NCBI GenBank assembly: GCA_900546885.1
Contig: UREN01000081.1
Location: forward strand, 1 to 7,954
Reading direction: 5' to 3'
DNA: 7,954 bases
Origin: an uncultured Oscillospiraceae bacterium
Lineage (GTDB): Bacteria > Bacillota > Clostridia > Oscillospirales > Ruminococcaceae
Shown here in pieces: positions 5,057 through 7,954 of this stretch. Within the stretch, counting starts at the first letter, position 1; each line of letters begins with the position of its first letter. The translations under genes were made by a program, and so were the position numbers. The notes below the pieces were generated by a model that was not told where the DNA came from, made no database searches, and worked only from the letters and a program-made list of their open reading frames with translations.

Positions 5057-6934
5057 TCAGCCGGGCGTGGGCGTGGGCTGGCCGCCGGCGCCGGCCGTGC
5101 CGTCATCCGTGGGGCCGGGCGGGTCGCCCACCACCACTTTCAGCTCCACGGTGTCCACACCGGCCCGCAGGGTGGTGCCCTCGGCCACGTTGCTTTCAAT
5201 CACGGTGCCGGAGGCATAGCTGGTGGTGTTGGCCACCTCGGTGATGTGGTATTTGATGCCCGCCGCGTTCAGCGCGCTCTCCACATCGGCGCGGGCCTTG
5301 CCCACCACCGCAGGCATTTTCACCTGTGCGGGCGGCTTGCCCGCCACATAAATGGTGACGGTGTCGCCGTTGTCGCCAATTTTCACCGCAGTGCCGGGCA
5401 CCGGGTCCATTTTGATGAACTGGTTTTCCGCATAGGTGCCGTCGTTCTCCTGCGTCACCACCTGCACCTTGTTCTCGGCAATGCCAAGGCTGTACAGCTT
5501 CGATTTGATGTCGCCCAGCGACATGCCGCCAATGTCCTCGGGGATGGTGGCCGTCTCGGCGCCCTTGCTTACCACCAGCTTCACCACGGTGTTGGCGCCA
5601 ATCTTGGTGCCCGAAGCGGGCGTCTGACTGATGATTTCGCCCTCTTCATACTCGTCGCTGAACTCATATTCCGTGCTGAACATGCAGTATTTCAGATATT
5701 CGCTGTTGTTGATGACGTCCTGCACCTGCCTGCCGGTAAAGCTGGGCAGCGTGTAATCCAGCGATGCGCCGGAAGAAGAGCTTGCCGGCACCGAGGACGT
5801 TGTGGCCGGGCTGGAAGAAGAGCCCGGGTTGCGGGGCCGGTTCATGTTCAGGATGGCGATGATGGAGATGATAATCACCAGCAGCGCCGCCGCGGCCGCA
5901 ATGCCCAGTATCTTCAGCTGCCGGTCTGTCATGCCCAGCTTTTCGCGCAGCTGGTCCCATTTCGAGCCCGTCACCTCGCGGCTGGGGGCCGTCAGGGCGG
6001 CCAGCAGCTCGCTGGCGCTTTGAATGCGCTCGGCCGGCACCAGGCGCATGGCGCGGGCCAGCGCCGCCGAGACAAAGCCGGGCAGCTCGCGGTTGGCCGT
6101 GCGGGCGCTGGGCATGTTGTCGTCCATGCGGCGCAAATTGGCGCCCAGCGGCTCCACGCCCGTCATCACGCGGTAGAACACCGCGGCAAGGCTGTATACG
6201 TCGGTGTATTTGCCGTCAAACTCGGCCACGGAATACTGCTCGGGCGCGGCATAGCCGTCCGCCAGCTGGCATTTAATTTCTCCGCCCGCCGTGCGCAGGC
6301 CCTGCGTGGCAAAGCCGGACAGCTTGGCGCCCTGCGGCGTAATCCAGATGGTGTCCGGGCTGATGCCGCGGTGCAAAAGGCCCATGCGGTGCATGGCGTC
6401 CACGCCGTACACCACGGGGCGCAGCAGCACAAGCGCCTCCTCCTGCGTCAGGGGCTCTTCCCGGCTGGCAAGGTAGCGCGAAAGCGGCGCGCCCTCGTCC
6501 GGCTCGCGCACGGCATAGGCCGTGTCGTTCGTCTCCACCACGTCCAGCACCGTCACAAGGCCCTCGGTGCGGCCAAGGCGCACCAGGCTGCGGTAAAGGT
6601 CGGCAAAATCCATGCGGGTGGTTTTAAACAGCACCTCGCGCCCGGCGCGCGGCAGCACGCGGCCGTCTGCGGCGCGCGCGGCGCAAATCGAGACGGGCAC
6701 ATACTCTTTAATGGTGACGCGGCGCATCTCTTTGCCGTCAATGGCGCTGTAAGTAATGCCCTCGCCGTCCAGGCCAAGGCATTTGCCTATGGTGTAGCGC
6801 CCTGCAAGCAGCGAGTGCGCCGGCAGCGCGCCGGCGGGGTTGGTGTTCACAAAGCGCTTGCCGCAGTACGGGCAGCTCTGCGCGCCAAGCTCTACATTGG
6901 ACATGCAGTGGTCGCAGATGATCTGCTGGGCCAC
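5057..6934 (-). CDS. Zinc-ribbon, kinase-fold, single-pass membrane protein with three PASTA repeats (predicted pseudokinase)
   Basis: The 625-residue protein has an N-terminal zinc ribbon (C7, C10, C21, C24), a protein-kinase fold (about 46-315), one membrane helix (about 342-363), a Ser-rich linker (about 371-390) and three outside PASTA repeats (about 394-457, 462-532, 537-603), then a Gly/Pro tail. PASTA domains bind peptidoglycan fragments, and PrkC/Stk1 kinases with this layout signal cell-wall state. Kept kinase landmarks are VTIKEY with K76, the APE motif (230-232) and D245 in TDVYSLA. Key catalytic positions are changed: HRD is H188-R189-G190, the catalytic-loop Asn is T195, DFG is G207-F208-A209, and the nucleotide loop reads G54-L-D-G-E-G59 with Asp for the middle Gly. 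It is therefore probably not an active kinase and may act as a sensor or scaffold. The start is GTG, with GGAGAGGTGAT (6950-6940) just upstream; a nearby ATG is out of frame. It lies 49 bases after yebC. No PP2C phosphatase is adjacent. Confidence 0.9.
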   Translation of the reverse strand: MAQQIICDHCMSNVELGAQSCPYCGKRFVNTNPAGALPAHSLLAGRYTIGKCLGLDGEGITYSAIDGKEMRRVTIKEYVPVSICAARAADGRVLPRAGREVLFKTTRMDFADLYRSLVRLGRTEGLVTVLDVVETNDTAYAVREPDEGAPLSRYLASREEPLTQEEALVLLRPVVYGVDAMHRMGLLHRGISPDTIWITPQGAKLSGFATQGLRTAGGEIKCQLADGYAAPEQYSVAEFDGKYTDVYSLAAVFYRVMTGVEPLGANLRRMDDNMPSARTANRELPGFVSAALARAMRLVPAERIQSASELLAALTAPSREVTGSKWDQLREKLGMTDRQLKILGIAAAAALLVIIISIIAILNMNRPRNPGSSSSPATTSSVPASSSSGASLDYTLPSFTGRQVQDVINNSEYLKYCMFSTEYEFSDEYEEGEIISQTPASGTKIGANTVVKLVVSKGAETATIPEDIGGMSLGDIKSKLYSLGIAENKVQVVTQENDGTYAENQFIKMDPVPGTAVKIGDNGDTVTIYVAGKPPAQVKMPAVVGKARADVESALNAAGIKYHITEVANTTSYASGTVIESNVAEGTTLRAGVDTVELKVVVGDPPGPTDDGTAGAGGQPTPTPG

Positions 6935-6939
6935 AGGCC

Positions 6940-6950
6940 ATCACCTCTCC
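6940..6950 (-). promoter_or_regulatory. Ribosome binding site that fixes the GTG start of the PASTA protein
   Basis: On the minus strand GGAGAGGTGAT closely matches the anti-Shine-Dalgarno complement AGGAGGTGAT and ends 5 bases before the GTG at 6934. The GATG within it contains an ATG, but that ATG is in another frame that lacks the zinc-ribbon cysteines and soon closes. GTG is therefore the start. Confidence 0.75.
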
Positions 6951-6983
6951 TTTTCTGAATGCTTTCCGCCGTGCGGTGTGGGC

Positions 6984-7721
6984 TCAGCGGTCCAGGTCTT
7001 CCTCGTTTTCCAGGTTGTGCCAGATGTTCTGCACATCGTCGTCCTCTTCCAAATGGTCCAGAAGAAGGCCCATTTTCTTGAGGTCGTCCGGGTCCGTCAG
7101 GGCCGTGCGCGTGCTGGGCACCATGGCCACGTCCGCGCTGATGAATTCATAGCCCTTTTCCTCCAGCGCCTGGCGCACTTCGCTGAACGCCTCGGGGCTG
7201 GTGGTCACCTCGGCCACGCCGTCCGCCATGTCGAAATCGTCCGCGCCGGCGTCAAAGGCGTCCTCCATCACGGTTTCCTCGTCCTTGTCCTCTACGTCCA
7301 GCACAATGACGCCCTGCTCGGTGAACAGGAACGACACGCAGCCGTTGTTGCCAAGGTTGCCGCCGAACTTATCAAAATAATGGCGCAGGTTGCCCGCGGT
7401 GCGGTTGCGGTTGTCGGTCAGCGTCTCCACCATCATGGCAATGCCAGAGGGGCCGTAGCCCTCGTAGGTGATGCTTTCGTAATCGTCCTTTTCCGCACCC
7501 TCTGCCTTTTTGATGATGCGCTGGATGTTGTCGTTGGGCACGTTCAGGCTTTTGGCCTTGGCGATGAGGTCCCGCAGTTTGCCGTTCACCGCGGGGTCTG
7601 CCCCGCCGGCCTTCACGGCCACCGCAATCTCGCGGCCCACCTTGGTGAAAATTTTTGCCTTCTGGGCGTCCGTCTTTTCCTTCTTGCGCTTGATATTGTT
7701 CCACTTGCTATGGCCGGACAT
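6984..7721 (-). CDS. yebC: YebC/PmpR (TACO1) family protein
   Basis: YebC-family proteins were long listed as transcriptional regulators. Newer work on bacterial YebC and mitochondrial TACO1 points to a role in translation, easing ribosome stalling at proline-rich stretches. The protein has 245 residues, the usual length. It opens with the near-invariant MSGHSKWNNIKRKKEKTDAQ and continues with KAKIFTKVGREI (21-32), VPNDNIQRIIKKAEG (61-75), YEGYGPSGIA (86-95) and TDNRNRTAGNLRHYFDKFGGNLG (102-124). The C-terminal half is acidic and ends NEEDLDR. The ATG at 7721 has AGGAGG (7738-7733) 11 bases upstream, slightly long but the only candidate. It is the first gene of a minus-strand operon with the PASTA pseudokinase, and a promoter lies about 100 bases upstream. 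Which YebC subgroup it belongs to cannot be told by eye. Confidence 0.96.
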   Translation of the reverse strand: MSGHSKWNNIKRKKEKTDAQKAKIFTKVGREIAVAVKAGGADPAVNGKLRDLIAKAKSLNVPNDNIQRIIKKAEGAEKDDYESITYEGYGPSGIAMMVETLTDNRNRTAGNLRHYFDKFGGNLGNNGCVSFLFTEQGVIVLDVEDKDEETVMEDAFDAGADDFDMADGVAEVTTSPEAFSEVRQALEEKGYEFISADVAMVPSTRTALTDPDDLKKMGLLLDHLEEDDDVQNIWHNLENEEDLDR

Positions 7722-7771
7722 ATCGATAAAAGCCTCCTCATATGTGTTCGGTTCTCACAGCGCCGCAACGC

Positions 7772-7788
7772 GCGGGGCGCGGCCCCGC
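7772..7788 (-). repeat. GC-rich hairpin in the yebC leader
   Basis: A 7-bp stem pairs 7772-7778 (GCGGGGC) with 7782-7788 (GCCCCGC) around a 3-base loop, in the untranslated leader of yebC. The overlapping 12-bp palindrome CCCGCATGCGGG-type sequence around 7784-7795 offers a competing fold. No U-tract follows, so it is not a terminator. Whether it regulates yebC is unknown. Confidence 0.45.
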
Positions 7789-7819
7789 ATGCGGGCACTG
7801 GGCGCATTTTAACTGAATA

Positions 7820-7848
7820 ATTATAGCATATTCAATTTGCAAATTCAA
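7820..7848 (-). promoter_or_regulatory. Probable sigma-A promoter of yebC
   Basis: On the minus strand a consensus TATAAT (7825-7820) is preceded by TGC, making an extended -10. TTGAAT (7848-7843), four of six bases of the -35 consensus, lies 17 bp upstream. Transcription should start near 7813, giving a leader of about 90 bases before the yebC ATG. Confidence 0.78.
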
Positions 7849-7917
7849 CCATGCGCGGCGCTTCAGCCCAGGTTGCGTGTAGGACTACAATAGATATTGG
7901 ACAGAGGAAGAAAAAGG

Positions 7918-7954
7918 ATGAAGGATAAGGCCTCATCGGTTATAGTTGAGTTAC
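7918..7954 (+). CDS. Possible start of an unidentified gene, cut by the window edge
   Basis: An ATG at 7918 opens a frame that runs to the end of the window, reading MKDKASSVIVEL. Purine-rich AGAGGAAGAAAAAGG just upstream could serve as a ribosome binding site. TACAAT at 7886-7891 might be a -10 box, but no good -35 accompanies it. Twelve codons are too few to identify a family. The surrounding DNA (7881-7954) is about 39% GC, well below the coding DNA of the rest of the window, so the gene may be recently acquired or the frame may be chance. Confidence 0.3.
   Translation, partial: MKDKASSVIVEL

Noticed and set aside
5012..6958. Plus-strand open frame of 648 codons opposite the PASTA pseudokinase
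   Set aside because: It is His/Arg/Gly/Ala low-complexity translation with no family resemblance. The minus-strand frame has clear zinc-ribbon, kinase, membrane and PASTA segments, so this is a shadow frame.
6840..7820. Plus-strand open frame of 326 codons opposite yebC
   Set aside because: YebC is near-invariant in sequence and certain on the minus strand; this frame has no domain or ribosome binding site.
7850..7927. A 25-codon plus-strand frame from the ATG at 7850
   Set aside because: It has no ribosome binding site or recognisable sequence and overlaps the better placed start at 7918.
1..7954. tRNA, rRNA, CRISPR array or complete insertion sequence
   Set aside because: I looked for cloverleaf-like segments, regularly spaced direct repeats and transposase motifs with terminal repeats and saw none. 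Only the unidentified right edge leaves room for a mobile element.

Overview
This window is a GC-rich stretch of bacterial chromosome and most likely comes from a Gram-positive Clostridia, with Oscillospirales/Ruminococcaceae (the Faecalibacterium-Subdoligranulum-Gemmiger type) as my best guess. The reasons are AGGAGG-type ribosome binding sites before nearly every gene, consensus sigma-A promoters, an S18 with a CxxC and a C-x2-H, a membrane protein with PASTA repeats, and a DUF2628-type membrane protein. The taxon is an inference from gene content and style, not from a marker search.

Left half (1-2884), plus strand: the 3' end of a DUF2628-like membrane protein; galU (UTP-glucose-1-phosphate uridylyltransferase); then the compact rpsF-ssb-rpsR operon (ribosomal protein S6, single-stranded DNA-binding protein, ribosomal protein S18). 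The operon starts from a consensus promoter and ends at a strong hairpin that can terminate transcription from both sides. Part of the rpsF promoter lies inside a long inverted repeat that could also serve as the galU terminator.

Right half (3040-7721), minus strand, in order of transcription: yebC, then a zinc-ribbon/kinase-fold/transmembrane/PASTA protein, then an intrinsic terminator; next a MarR-type regulator and a MATE-family exporter coupled by a 4-base GTGA overlap. The marR-MATE pair has a consensus promoter whose spacer is filled by a 20-bp palindrome, a very likely autoregulatory operator. The PASTA protein is the most interesting gene: its kinase domain has lost the catalytic HRD aspartate, the catalytic-loop asparagine, the DFG aspartate and the middle glycine of the nucleotide loop, so it looks like a transmembrane pseudokinase that senses the cell wall.

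The right edge (about 7881-7954) drops to about 39% GC, and a possible new plus-strand gene starts there, divergent from yebC. Too little is visible to identify it. There are no gene-free stretches over 300 bases. I saw no tRNA, rRNA, CRISPR array or complete insertion sequence, and no multi-gene system that looks undescribed. The points worth following are the pseudokinase, the MarR operator and the promoter buried in a hairpin.
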